Assembly (NCBI GenBank): GCA_021613535.1
Contig: CP075495.1
Span: 11,718,001 to 11,782,000 of the forward strand
Direction: 5' to 3'
Length of the DNA: 64,000 nucleotides
Source of the DNA: Adineta vaga
Taxonomy: Eukaryota > Rotifera
Shown: positions 13,738-24,750 of the stretch, piece by piece
Layout: the number at the start of each line of letters is the position of its first letter
How positions within the stretch are numbered: position 1 is the stretch's first letter
Made by a program: the position numbers and the translations under genes
Notes under the pieces: model-generated
Told to the model about the DNA's origin: nothing
Database searches by the model: none
Seen by the model: only the letters and a program-made list of their open reading frames with translations

Positions 13738-14017
13738 TCATTCATTCTATTTGAAAATAATATATCTCTTCTCACAACACAAGTATTATATTCTACCATA
13801 ATGAATAAGATTACCATGGTTTTTTTTATATCAGTTATAATAAGCAAGCTATTTAAATAAATGGAAAAGCGCCATCTTTCGAAAAGTTGATATAGTTCAT
13901 TTTATTTAACCAATTAAATTTCTAGTATAGTCTTTGTATGTATGTGTCTATCGGTCAGTTATTTCATTTGATAGCAATCATTTTAATTATACTTCGATTG
14001 AAATATAAATAAAAATA
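13738..14017. other. Spacer upstream of SAP18
   Basis: Contains a short ATTC/ATGA tetranucleotide run (13727-13748) and AT-rich sequence. Nothing else recognised. Confidence 0.35.
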
Positions 14018-14655
14018 ATGACAGCAACGGAAACAAAATTAACGGGTGAAGTAAGCAAAGTTGATCGATCCATTGATCGATTAAAAACTTGTCCATTGTT
14101 ATTACGCGTTTTTTGTAATGCAAATCGTCATCATTTAGCTCGGTTAGTTGTCTTCTATTTGTTTTATTTTTCTATCTAAATGAAAGTTCTATTTGTAGAG
14201 AATATGAAAAAGGACATACACCAGAAAATGAACTCCAAATTTATACTTGGATGGATGCAACATTAGAGGAATTAACTCAATTAATCAAAGAAGTTAATCC
14301 GAAATCTCATCATCGTGGTACACAATTTTCATTTTCAATTGTTTCACCAGATGAAAGAAATAGTTATTATTATCTGACGAATATTGGTAAAACTGAAAAT
14401 GGTCAACGACGACCTGATGATCAAATTCAATTAGCTAATAAACGTTTTCGTGTTGGTGATTATCTTGATGTTGCTATTATTCCAAAGCGACAAGAATCAT
14501 CAGGAATGAATCCACGACGTGATCGACCTCCGCAACAATCATCGGATGATAATAATAATAAAAATAAACGACGTAGTGGTCCTATGAATGAAAGAAATGG
14601 TGGTGGACCAATGCGATCAGCTCCACGAAATGAACGTCGTGATCGTCCATATTAA
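14018..14655 (+). CDS. SAP18: SAP18, Sin3-associated polypeptide 18
   Basis: Subunit of the Sin3 histone deacetylase complex and of the ASAP/PSAP splicing complexes at the exon junction complex, acting in the nucleus. Two exons (14018-14142, 14199-14655) give 193 residues. The ubiquitin-like SAP18 fold is recognisable: RLKTCPLLLRVFCNANRHH, then NELQIYTWMDATLEELTQLI, then FSFSIVSPD, and QLANKRFRVGDYLDVAIIPK near residue 130. The family core ends there. An extra tail of about 55 residues, rich in Arg, Asn, Gly and Pro with RRDR repeats, follows and makes the protein longer than the about 150-residue vertebrate form. The ATG follows an A-rich leader and no earlier in-frame ATG is apparent. Confidence 0.93.
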
Positions 14656-15123
14656 ATCGATGGAACATTATTCACTATTGTAGCCGTTTGGTGTTTTTCT
14701 TTTCTGTACATGTGAATTTTGTGTTCGTACATTGTGTTTAACATTTCGTCTTTTGTTTTCTTTTTGTTGTTGTTGTTGTTGTTATTGGAGATTCTGAAAA
14801 AAAAGCAAGTGAAATGATGGTTCTTTCTACTTTGCGTTCAAAATACAAGTAGAAAACATTGATTACATATCTATTCTAGAATATTTCTACAATTGAAATC
14901 ATCATATACAAAAAAATTATGGATTAATGCTTGTTGGCTATGAAAATGGAAAAGAACGATGTAAGTGTTGAGATGTACGAATCTAAAATAGTTTTCATTG
15001 ACAAAGTCCACAATTTGAACCTTGTAATTTTCGAAAAGCAGTCGAAGCAATGTTCTTATCTTGTGATCTTTACTCCTTCATTCTGTATCTATTATTTCAA
15101 GGTACTGAAGTATTCAATTGTAG
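14656..15123. other. Intergenic between SAP18 and AADAC-like 1
   Basis: Holds a short TTG run (14765-14782) within the SAP18 3' flank. The stretch just before the next gene ends in ATTGTAG abutting the ATG, an acceptor-like site (see findings). No other coding signal is convincing. Confidence 0.4.
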
Positions 15124-16683
15124 ATGATAACTCATAACCATTCACATATGGTGTCATTTCGAACATTAATTTTAATTATTATTGTTATTCTATCTATCTT
15201 TGTTGCTCGGTATTATGTACCGGTGCATTCACCTGGTCCAATGGCACATCCCTGGAAATATAGAATTATATCCGGTACTTTCGCATTTATACTTGATGTT
15301 GTAAGTTAACTATGAAAAACGTTTATCTCGTTAAAATTTCATATTTTGATTTGTTAGACTCGTTCTTTACAATCTATTATTGGTATTCCATATTATACAC
15401 TATTAAATGTAATGATTGATTCCTTGGATCCAATTAAAATACGTCCATTCGATCATGGTGAAGTATTCGTAAGTAAATCATGATCATGTCGTCTTCTAGA
15501 TATTGCTTCTATTTGAATATTGTATAGTATCATGATCAATATATTGAAAATGTTCTTGTTCGAATATATACACCAAAGAATACTTCGAGTACATCATTAT
15601 TACCAGTTATTATATTCTTTCATGGTGGTGGATTCTTTTTTGGAAGCATTTGTAAATAATAAATTTCATTTCTTTAGTTTTACTTTTATGAAAATCTTTA
15701 TTTCTTCTTTATAGATTCACATGATACAATGAATTATCATTTGTCTATGTATACGGGTGCTAAAGTTATTGGTGTAAAGTAAGTGAGCACTATATATATA
15801 TATATATATATGTACATAAAGAAAGGTTTTGTTTGATATATTCTATTTAGTTATCGTTTAACACCTGGTGTTCATTATCCAATACCAATTGAAGAAGGTG
15901 TAAAAGTAGCAAAATATGTTATTAATAACTATCAAGAATTTTCTATCGATCCTACACATGTCTTTCTGTATGGTGATTCAGCAGGTTTGTCACATCGATT
16001 TACATTTTATATGATGAAAAATTTTCATCTTTCTACTAGGTGGAAATATGGCAGTTGTCGTAGAAAGACATCTTCGACGTGAACAAAAACCGATTGTACG
16101 TGGTGTTCTTCTCCTTTATCCACTATTACAACTTGTACATTATCGTCTCCCATCTTATCTCACTTATTTACCATATCGTCTATTATCATTACTTCGTGAA
16201 GATATGCTTGTACAAGTAGCAAATTTTTATTTAAATACATCATTTTCTGAAGATGAACTTTTCAATAATCGTCATTTATCATTAATCGATTATGAGAATT
16301 TCTATTCCAAACTCAATTTGTCAAATATAGATAAAAATGATGATGATATTCATAAACATCATTCTCTATCTGAATCTTCTCATCCAGATACATGGAAATT
16401 ATTTAATGAAAATATTTCACCTTTACTTGCTGATGATGATATTGTACGAAATAGTCCATCAACATTTATTGTTGCTTGTACATATGATGTTCTTTTTTCC
16501 GATGCTGAATTATATTTCCGACGTTTACAACGATTAGATGTTAAAAATGTTATTTATAGAGAATATCGAATCTTTCATGGTGTGATGACCTTTGTTGATT
16601 TTCCAGTTGCTTTTAATGAAGCTTTTGATATCATTAATGACAGTGCTCAATTCGTAATTAATCAAACTGCATTAGGCAAGTAA
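15124..16683 (+). CDS. AADAC/NCEH1-like alpha/beta-hydrolase, copy 1 (intact)
   Basis: Serine esterase/lipase of the hormone-sensitive-lipase family (arylacetamide deacetylase, neutral cholesterol ester hydrolase type), expected to be ER-membrane anchored with a lumenal catalytic domain. Six exons (15124-15300, 15358-15468, 15528-15651, 15715-15778, 15851-15984, 16040-16683) join in frame to 417 residues. A signal-anchor helix (LILIIIVILSIFVA) is near residues 14-27. The oxyanion motif HGGGFFFGS and the nucleophile motif GDSAGGNMA are present; the acidic partner is in ACTYDVLFSD and the catalytic His in IFHGVM. Length is typical of the family. AATAAA at 16756-16761 is a likely polyadenylation signal. 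A related gene lies 0.44 kb downstream. Substrate unknown. Confidence 0.9.
15790..15812. repeat. (TA)n microsatellite in an intron
   Basis: About ten TA units inside the fourth intron of the first AADAC-like gene. Confidence 0.8.
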
Positions 16684-17126
16684 GAAAAGAAGCAATCGAA
16701 TGTATTTGTTTTTGTCAGAATGTTTTTCTTTCTTTTTATTTTATTAATTCATGAAAATAAATGTACGTATATCTTTGCTGATTACGTTTGTTTCTATTTA
16801 CGAATTATCTATTTTAAAATACTCACTTTGGTTTGCAAAGTACGATATCGTACGAATCAACCCATTATGATCAGTTTTGTTTTATAGTATGGTCTCATAT
16901 TCTCTATTGGATGATTTTCTCTCGCGAAGGAAGTGTATCTTTTTTAATTTGATTCATACGAATGCGTTTACCTATAGTTAATGAAAAATAAATGACTCGT
17001 TCTCATGCGTTTACTATTCTCAAAGAACGATTTTCTATGACATTATTTACCTGTAGGACGTAACGAAAGTGTGATTGATGACGAACTATTAGTCAATATT
17101 AAAATATGTCATATTTTAGATAATAT
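16684..17126. other. Intergenic between the two AADAC-like genes
   Basis: Contains the polyadenylation signal of copy 1. TATTTTAG just before the copy 2 ATG is acceptor-like. No coding signal. Confidence 0.4.
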
Positions 17127-18666
17127 ATGTCTCGTACAGTACAGCGTATAGCTATCATTGGCGCCATTACGGCAAGTATCATGGCCTATCTGTGGCATAC
17201 ACCAAATAGTGAAGGAATCGAACAATTGAATCGTATCCGAGCATTGACTGCATCAATGAAAATTACCTATTGGATTGTATGTTAGATGGAGTTTTGTTTG
17301 TTTTACTCAATTGTTCGTTTATTCTAGGGTAGAACAGCTGAAGATTCGGCATTTCTGATCGTATTTCAGTTGTACGTAAAGTATCGGGTTTGACTCGGCA
17401 CCTGAAAGATTCAAAAGATGATGATGGTCTTCATGTAAAAGAAATATATATTCTCTCTTTGACTTTAATCTTTTCTGTTCTATTTTTAGATTGAAAATAC
17501 TTTGATTGAAAATATCCCAGTTCGAATTGCTCGTCCAAAAAATAGTAATGAAAATTTACCAGCAATTGTTTTCTTTCACGGTGGCGCATTTTATATGGGA
17601 TCAGTGGGTACGTTTGAATTTTTCAATGAATATAAATATATTTTACTAATCGATGTATGTAATCATAGATACACACAATTCACTTACAAGTGGTTTAGCA
17701 CGATTAGCTAATGTAGTCGTTATTTCTGTTGAGTAAGTAGTAATTCATTGTATAAATAAATATTTACAATATGCTGTTTAGTTATCGTCTTGCACCAGAA
17801 AACCCTTTTCCAGCTGGTCTTGACGATTGTTATACGGTAACTAAACATATACTTGAACATGGTAGTTCGGCAAAATATCGTATCGATACAAATCGTGTTG
17901 CTATTGCTGGTGATTCAGCTGGTAAGTTTAGTTTCAGTTAGCTAATGATCATTCGATGGAGAATAATGTTATGACTTGTTGTTGATATCAAAGAAACTCT
18001 AGTACTATTATTTTTATTTGTCATATTTTAGGTGGAAATTTTGCTGCCGTCATTGCAATGCGTTTTGCTAACAATCCTGTTAGTGAATACAAACCACGTC
18101 TTCAAATTCTTATTTATCCTGTATTACAACTTGTCGATATGATGCTTCCATCTTATATGGGTAATCATTATGAATTTTTTCGATATACAGTCGATCATAC
18201 ATTAACAAATTACTTCAATAAGCCTATTGATAAATCCGTATATGCCAATAATCATTTAAGTGTACAACAGAAGAAACAATATCGTAAATATGTGGATTGG
18301 ACTTTGATACCGTCAAAGTATCGAACAGTTTATAAACGACCACTTACAGATGATAAAGAGGGTGATCCAGAATTGATTGAAAACGCAAAACAAGTTCTTA
18401 ATCCGGAAGTGTCTCCTTTACTCGTTGATGATGAACAATTAGCTAAATTGCCATCGACTTATATTGTAAGTGTCGGTCATGATCGTCTACGTGATGAGGC
18501 ATTCATCTATGAAGGTCGCCTCAAACGTACCGGTGTATCAGTTGTTCACAATCATTATGAGAATATATTTCATGGATCGATCGGTTTTATAAATGGACCA
18601 TTTGCTTTGGATATCTCTCAAAGAATGGTTGATGATGTGGTTAAATATATCAAAGAAAATTTATGA
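17127..18666 (+). CDS. AADAC/NCEH1-like alpha/beta-hydrolase, copy 2 (one apparent 1-nt deletion)
   Basis: Paralogue of the preceding hydrolase with the same architecture. Six exons: 17127-17276, 17328-17434, 17490-17607, 17669-17732, 17782-17921, 18032-18666. An N-terminal helix (IAIIGAITASIMAYLW) anchors it. Catalytic motifs HGGAFYMGS and GDSAGGNFA, acidic residue in SVGHDRLRDE, and His in IFHGSIGF are all present. Exon 2 is 107 nt where the flanking phases demand a multiple of three: it starts GRTAED in one frame and continues SDRISVVRKVSGL in another, so one base is missing near 17343-17348 in a T/C run (GATTCGGC). With that base the total is 1,215 nt. Everything else is well preserved, so sequencing error is as likely as a real mutation. 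AATAAA at 18779-18784. Confidence 0.85.
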
Positions 18667-19357
18667 AGAATGAGATTAAATTTAGTTGCTTTTTTTCTTT
18701 TATATAAAAACTTCCTTTTTTTTATTTTCAAAATTTATATTCAACATAGTGTTTTTGACTTTCTTTTGAATAAAATGCTTTAAGAAAGGTGAATTCAACA
18801 ACTGACTTTAATAAATTAAAATAGAGCCATCCCAACCGACTTTGTAATGTCCTAGCTATGCTGATAATCGCGTGTTATGTAATTCACAGAAGAATCTCCT
18901 GAAGAGAGACAACTAATATTGTTCTATTCTTTCTTCTTATAAATTATCTCTCTCAAATTGATTGTTAAAGTTGATAGATGTCGGCTGTATTCAGTAGTTG
19001 AAAACTATTCGTTTTTATAGTTTTTAAATAATTTATTTCTGTGATTTCTATTCAGAAAAAGAGTTACTATCGGATATAACTATGCGAATTTTTTGAAAAA
19101 GATGATCTTTTCAACCAATTAAAGTTTAAATGAGTGTATTCGGATGTCGATGACACATCATCATCAATACACGTACTAGTGTTCTCGTTCGCACTCGTAC
19201 GCACCAAGGAAAAGTATGAATTATTATAGTACAAAGTCTAACTCTATTAGATATTTAAATTTAATGCATCAGCGTGTCATGAATCAGTATTGTGGTAGCT
19301 AAGTTTGAAGGAAGTCATATATATATTTACCTGAATCTGCGTAGTTTTATTGCACAA
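18667..19357. other. Intergenic before the thioesterase gene
   Basis: AT-rich 3' flank of the hydrolase and 5' flank of the thioesterase. No coding signal; an in-frame ATG at 19292 exists but precedes the more family-like start. Confidence 0.4.
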
Positions 19358-20105
19358 ATGAATGAGCAATCAGATATCATCGAATTACCAGCTATACCAG
19401 CTGATGCTCCTGAATGGGTACGTGTTTTACCATCAAGTGGTCGTTTCGTTGATCGTACTAAACTTTATGACATAACTGGTCATATTTTATTTGATTCCTT
19501 ACTCAATTCTAATGGCATTCGACATTTTTATTATTTTATGAATACTGAACAACATGTTCAACGAGCACAAAGAGCATTTAATGGTGCTTTGACAAGTCCA
19601 CTTTCACCTATTCATGATGATTCAACAGATAATGATGATTTAGAAGTTCGTGTGGCTTTTCATCTTGGTGAAGGTATCTGTGGACATAAAGGCATTGTGT
19701 AAGTCTTCACATTTGATTTGAATTATTATTATTATTATTATTATTTCATTTTGTCAATAGACATGGTGGATTAACAGCAACAATGCTTGATGAAGTTAGT
19801 GGTGCTGCTGCGTAAGTGAAATGGACAAAAACAATCGATTTAATTTGAATTTTCTTCCATTTAGATTTTCTTGTGTTGGTCCTTGTTTTACAGCGAATTT
19901 AAATATCGATTATATCAAACCATTGAAGACACCTGCGTGGGTTCTAGTTCGTGCTCATGTAGAACGTCATGAAGGTCGAAAAGTTTATATACACGGTACT
20001 GTCGAGAATGGTGAAGGTGTTGTTTATGCTAAATCTATAGCTTTATTTATTAAACCAAAAGTACCGGTGAAAGAACACGCTGAACAAAATCAAGCAAAAC
20101 AATAG
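19358..20105 (+). CDS. THEM4/PaaI-type acyl-CoA thioesterase
   Basis: Hotdog-fold hydrolase of acyl-CoA thioesters, closest in motif layout to THEM4/THEM5. Three exons (19358-19698, 19761-19811, 19865-20105) give 210 residues. The hallmark sits across intron 1: GICGHKGIVHGGLTATMLDE, in which the HGG followed eight residues on by Asp matches the THEM4-type His/Asp active site. Next come TANLNIDYIKPLKTPAWVLV and a strand ending YAKSIALFI, the usual hotdog continuation. I preferred the ATG at 19358 (MNEQSD) over the in-frame ATG at 19292, whose extra 22 residues look like translated leader; those residues would not make an obvious mitochondrial presequence. AATAAA at 20299-20304. Substrate and compartment are not evident. 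Confidence 0.82.
19726..19745. repeat. (ATT)n microsatellite in an intron
   Basis: About six to seven ATT units within intron 1 of the thioesterase gene. Confidence 0.75.
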
Positions 20106-20450
20106 CTTTCATTCTTTTTTCATTGTTCATCTATGATGTATTTGAACGAATTTTGTTTTCATTTGAAATTCGAATATTTTACTCACACACCTTTGTGATA
20201 TTCAACGATGAATCTCTGTGCAGATTTTCTTTTTCTCTTTTGTTTTTCTTTATTCCTCTTGTGTTACAGTATTATATCAGGACAAAAGAAAAACGTTTAA
20301 TAAACATAAAAATACTTTATTGCTTACTTTCTATTATATCTGCAGATAAAAAATCGAACGTTATGGAATAAACTTGTTTTCACCAATGATAGTTCATAGT
20401 CATGCTAATAGATTTATTTTGCAAGTAATTATCTTTAATCAACTATTCTT
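20106..20450. other. Intergenic before MPPE1
   Basis: Contains the thioesterase polyadenylation signal. A 5' portion is open but looks like translated 3' flank. Confidence 0.4.
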
Positions 20451-21664
20451 ATGAAGACAACTGATGTTTGTGGCTTTTATACAATGTTAAGTTTTCTTGT
20501 TAAAATTCTTTGTTTAACATTATTGATATTTATTTATTGTGAATTTATAATTTATTATTTTGTTTTATTGGGTTGTTCATGGCCACAATTATCGAAACTT
20601 GAACAAGATTTTACTATTCAACCACCAAGAGATGCGAATAAAAAACCATTACATGTTATGTTAATCACAGATACTCATTTATTTTGTTCTCAAAAAGGTC
20701 ATTGGTTTAATAGATTACGTCGTGAATGGCAAATATATCGTTCATTTCAATCAGCACAATTTTTATTTGAACCACAATTAGTTTTTCTTCTTGGTGATGT
20801 AACAACGGATGGTCAATGGTGTTCAGATCGTGAATGGAATAGAACTGTAGAAAGATTTCATTCTCTATTTTCCTTATCAACTGATACACGTTTATATGTT
20901 CTTCCTGGTAATCATGATATTGGCTTTCATCATGAAGTTACTGATGGTCATTTGAAACGTTTTGAGCAATCATTTCAAGCACCACATGTTCGTTTATTAA
21001 CCATTAATGATGATGAAATACATTTTGTACTGATTAATTCAGTAGCATTCGAAGGCGATCAATGTCGTTTATGTGAACGTGCAGATCATGAATTGAATGA
21101 AGTTGTGAATGAACTAAAACGAACAGGTGCATGGACAAAACCTATATTATTATCACATTTTCCTCTATATCGTACATCAGATGTTAACTGTTCACAATCA
21201 TCATCTGGATCATTGAAGGTAACATTATAGAAAATAAAAAGAATTTCATGATGTATATTTCTTCTAAATATTAGACTTATTCACACTATCCACTTCATCG
21301 AGAACGTCTTGATGTTGTTTCACAAGATGCAACTGAACATCTTTTAAATATGATTAAACCTCGTCTTATCTTCTCCGGTCATACTCATAGGTATTGTTCT
21401 ACAGAACATAATATTGTATCTGGTAAAATGATACCAGAATGGACTATTCCTTCATTTTCTTGGCAAAATCAAGATGATCCATCATTTATATTATTAACAA
21501 TTACAACAAATAATCAACGTGTTTCTCATTGTTATTTACCACGTGAAACAACAATATTTTGGTCATATGCTATTGGTGCTTTTCTTCTTATGTTTTATAT
21601 GTTAATTGGAGGACGAAGACCATTCTATTTGTTAGCCTTTTGTTTTTCTAAAAAAAAATCTTAA
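20451..21664 (+). CDS. MPPE1: MPPE1/PGAP5, GPI-anchor remodelling metallophosphoesterase
   Basis: ER/ERGIC membrane phosphodiesterase that removes a side-chain ethanolamine-phosphate from GPI glycans so that GPI-anchored proteins can leave the ER. Two exons (20451-21218, 21275-21664) give 385 residues. There is an N-terminal membrane helix (about residues 12-42). All metallophosphoesterase blocks are present: DTHLF, GDVTTDGQW, GNHDIGFHH, LSHFPLYRTSD, GHTHRYC. PSFSWQNQDDPSF then precedes a C-terminal helix (about 345-362). The last residues, KKKS, fit a KKxx retrieval signal, consistent with the known location. Residues from the DxH, GD, GNHD and GHTH motifs are the di-metal ligands of the family. 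It is followed after 52 bp by the DUF3253 gene in the same orientation, with no AATAAA between. Confidence 0.93.
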
Positions 21665-21716
21665 AATATAGAAGAAGAAAAAAAATCAAAACTAAATCGA
21701 TTCTATTGTATTACAG
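21665..21716 (+). promoter_or_regulatory. Short intercistronic region with a splice-acceptor-like end
   Basis: 52 bp between the MPPE1 stop and the DUF3253 start. It is A-rich, then pyrimidine-enriched, and ends TATTACAG directly abutting the ATG. No AATAAA is present. It resembles the intercistronic acceptor of a trans-spliced operon; this is inference. Confidence 0.45.
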
Positions 21717-21968
21717 ATGGGTGATGATTTAAATCAAATGATTATGTCTATGGCAAAAGAACGAGGTTTAGAGAAAACATTTTGTCCATCAGAAATTGCT
21801 CGACAATTATCATCCAAAGAGGATGAATGGCGTGCTTGGATGGAACCTATTCGAATAGCTGCAATTAAACTTATTGATCAAGATCTATTAGTATGCAAAC
21901 AACATGGTAACATTGTTGATATACGAACAGTAAAAGGACCTATTCGATTACAAATCACCAAACATTAA
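21717..21968 (+). CDS. DUF3253-like small protein
   Basis: Intronless gene for 83 residues. Features recognised: FCPSEIARQL, then EDEWRAWMEPIRIAAIKLI, then LVCKQHGNIVDIRTVKGPIRL. This order (CPSE, W..lM.piR..A..L, G..v.....kGPIR) is that of DUF3253, a winged-helix-looking family of unknown function that I know mainly from bacteria. AATAAA follows the stop by 20 bp (21988-21993). It sits 52 bp behind MPPE1. Composition is like that of the neighbouring genes, so it is host-adapted and not obvious contamination. It may be a horizontally acquired gene; the function is unknown. Confidence 0.75.
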   Translation: MGDDLNQMIMSMAKERGLEKTFCPSEIARQLSSKEDEWRAWMEPIRIAAIKLIDQDLLVCKQHGNIVDIRTVKGPIRLQITKH

Positions 21969-22284
21969 CATCACATATATATATGTCAATAAATTGAAAT
22001 GTTTATCTCAAATATTTCTATTTGATGATCAGTCGAAGAGAATGAATCATTAGAGAACGATATTTATTCTTTATTTTGTTTTTATTTTTTGTCAAGAGAA
22101 CTTTTGTTTGATGCATCGGGTGAATGTTTTTTAAAAACGAGTGTTATCAACAATAACAATAATAACAACGAACGACAACAAGAGTATAGAATAAGTAGAA
22201 AAAAAACCAAACTCACACACACGCACACGATTGCCTACGGGAGAAAAAGAGAGTTTAGTTCATTCATTTGTTCGTATGCGAGAA
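21969..22284. other. Convergent 3' flanks of DUF3253 and CCT3 genes
   Basis: Holds AATAAA for the plus-strand gene (21988) and TTTATT, the reverse complement of AATAAA, at 22063-22068 and 22070-22075 for CCT3. AAC/AAT-rich and CACACACG low-complexity sequence follows at 22145-22230. Confidence 0.55.
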
Positions 22285-24750
22285 TCAATCTTTGTTTGAT
22301 TCATCCGTTGGTTTATTTTCATCGTCATCCTTCTTCTTCTTGCCATCACCTTGACCACCTGATTCAGTTAATGTACTTGCTTTCTTTGTACCTGATACAA
22401 TATCATCAATACGAAGTAATAAAATAGCAGTCTAAATTGAAATAGAAAATATTCCTATAAAATCAAATAAAAAATCAAAGTCAATTTTTACTTCAATAGC
22501 TGTTTTGATTGTTTGCATTTTGACAGCAATAGGTTCCCAAATACCAAATTTATGCATATCAACTAATTGACCAGTTTCACCATCGATACCCCATGAAAAT
22601 TGATCAGCCTGTTGATGATGTTTAGCGCGAAGTGTAGTTAATTGCTTAATAACATTACCACCACAGTTTTGTATTAATGTTCGAGGAATAATTTCTAATG
22701 CTCGACTAACTGCTTTGTATGGATATTTTTCGACACCTTTGAAAAATTCATCATTTGATGTACCTTCACTGCTGCTCATAGCATCAAGAGCTCTAGAATC
22801 GAAGATAATATATATATATATATATATAGTCTTTTAAAATAAATGAACAAACCTTGAAAGTGCCATTTCAACAGCACCACCACCTGGTGTTAAACGTGGT
22901 TCAAGCATAACATTACGTGTAACATTCATAGCATCTTGAAAATTACGTTCAATTTCATTCAAAACATCCTTATTTGCACCACGTAAGATAATTGTGCATG
23001 CTTTAGGATTTTTACATTGATCGAAGAATGTATAATATCTAGAAAAACACAGAAAGAAAATGTAATTCTTCTGAGAATATTATTTTCTAGCTACTTACTC
23101 ATCACCAATTTTTCGTATTTCAAAAAGACCACAGCCAGTACCAACATCTTCTTCTTTCAAATCACCTGTATCATTAACAATAGTAGCACCTGTTGCTCGT
23201 GAAATTCGATTGTTATCCGATTTTTTTGTTCGACGAACAGCTGAAATACCAGCAGCAGCCAAGTAATGAGCAGCAACATCTAATTAGATAAACAGACGCA
23301 TTACCGAACTGACTAGACCATTTTCATAGATGATTGTCTTTACCAGAAATGCCTTTTTCTGTAACAACTACATCAGGTTTGACAGCAATAATATCCTGAC
23401 ACATGGCACGAATGCTTTCTTCTTCCAATTGTAACATTCGTCTATATGAAAATTAAGTTTATTTCAAATCTTCATCTTTTATATACATACGTAAAATCAG
23501 GTTCACCACTAAATTCAAGTGATGTTTGACTTTCACCTTTCTTGTATTCAAGTGAACAATCAAGTAAAACAATACGAGGATTTTCAAGACGTCTAAATAT
23601 TTGTAAATATGAAAATTAAAGTTACTTTATTCAATAACTCGTTTTCTATACCGTTTCATTTTTGGATGAACAACATCTTTGTTTAACATACAACCTTTAA
23701 GTAAATATGAATCTTCAATTGAACCGCCCGGAATCTAAATCAAACTCCGTCGAATATAAAAAATATCTTAATGATTCGACCACAAACCTTTTCGAAACGA
23801 GCATAACGTTTAATATCAATTTCGCGTCGACCATTCTCATCAATCATAACTGTTTGTACGGCATCAAGCGAAATTTGACAAGCTAAATCGCTCCTAAATA
23901 ATAAAATAAATAATAATAAGGAAATAAAAACATTCTTTAAAACAAACCATCGTGATAAATATTTTGTACCAATACAACTTTTAACAACACGTAACATTTC
24001 TTCACGATTTTTCACATCAATCGGTATGCTTGCTTTTGTCTTCATGATTTCAATACAATCTTCAAGTGCTTTACGGTAAGCACGAATAATGACTGTTGCA
24101 TGTAAACCTTGTTGAAGATACTGTTCAGTCTGAGCCAATAATTCACCAGCTATGTGAAAAAAACAAATTTAACATTTATTAGCCATTGTTTTTGTAAATT
24201 ACCTAAAATGATGACACTTGTTGTTCCATCACCAACTTCTTCATCTTGGGTTCGACTAATTTCAATCATCGATTTACCAGCTGGATGTTGAACTTGAATC
24301 TAAAAAAAGAAGGGAAATAGTCTCGATAGAACATTGCAAAAGAAATCAATGTTACGTACTTCACGTAAAATAGCATTACCATCGTTGGTCAAGACAATGC
24401 CACCCATTGGATCAAGAACCATCTATTCGGCGGAGAAAAAAGATGATATGAAAGAAATTCAAAAAAATAAATATGTGTACTTTGAGCATAGCTCGTGGCC
24501 CAAGACATGTACGAATAGTATCGGCAATGGTCTTTAAAATAGAAATATCATAACTAAGAGAAAAAATGGCAATGAAAATAATACTTTAGCAGCAAAGATA
24601 TTGCTGAATTGAGCCTTTTTTCCTTGATCACGTTTTGTATTAGCGTCTAGAAAATTAACAATTAATTAGATTAATTAGTTGATTAGAAAAAATGAGGAAA
24701 TTACTTAAAACCATTATTGGTTGAGAACTACCACCACCTCCGAGCATCAT
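22285..24750 (-). CDS. CCT3: CCT3, T-complex protein 1 subunit gamma
   Basis: One of eight subunits of the cytosolic TRiC/CCT chaperonin, which folds actin, tubulin and many WD proteins using ATP. Around ten exons with short introns. The start at 24750 reads MMLGGGGSSQPIMVL followed by NTKRDQGKKAQFSNIFAAK, then TIRTCLGP, VLDPMGGIVLTNDGNAILRE, and the ATPase signature DEEVGDGTTSVIILAGE. The gamma-specific features are IQVQHPAGKSMIEISRTQ and LEYKKGESQTSLEF. In the C-terminal half, EPRLTPGGGAVEMALSRAL and WGIDGETGQLVDM are typical of the subunit. The protein ends in a Lys/Asp-rich tail, stop at 22285-22287. A second Met immediately follows the first, so either may serve. It is divergent from MORN2, 0.77 kb apart. 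Confidence 0.96.
22806..22829. repeat. (TA)n microsatellite in a CCT3 intron
   Basis: About eleven TA units within an intron of CCT3. Confidence 0.8.
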
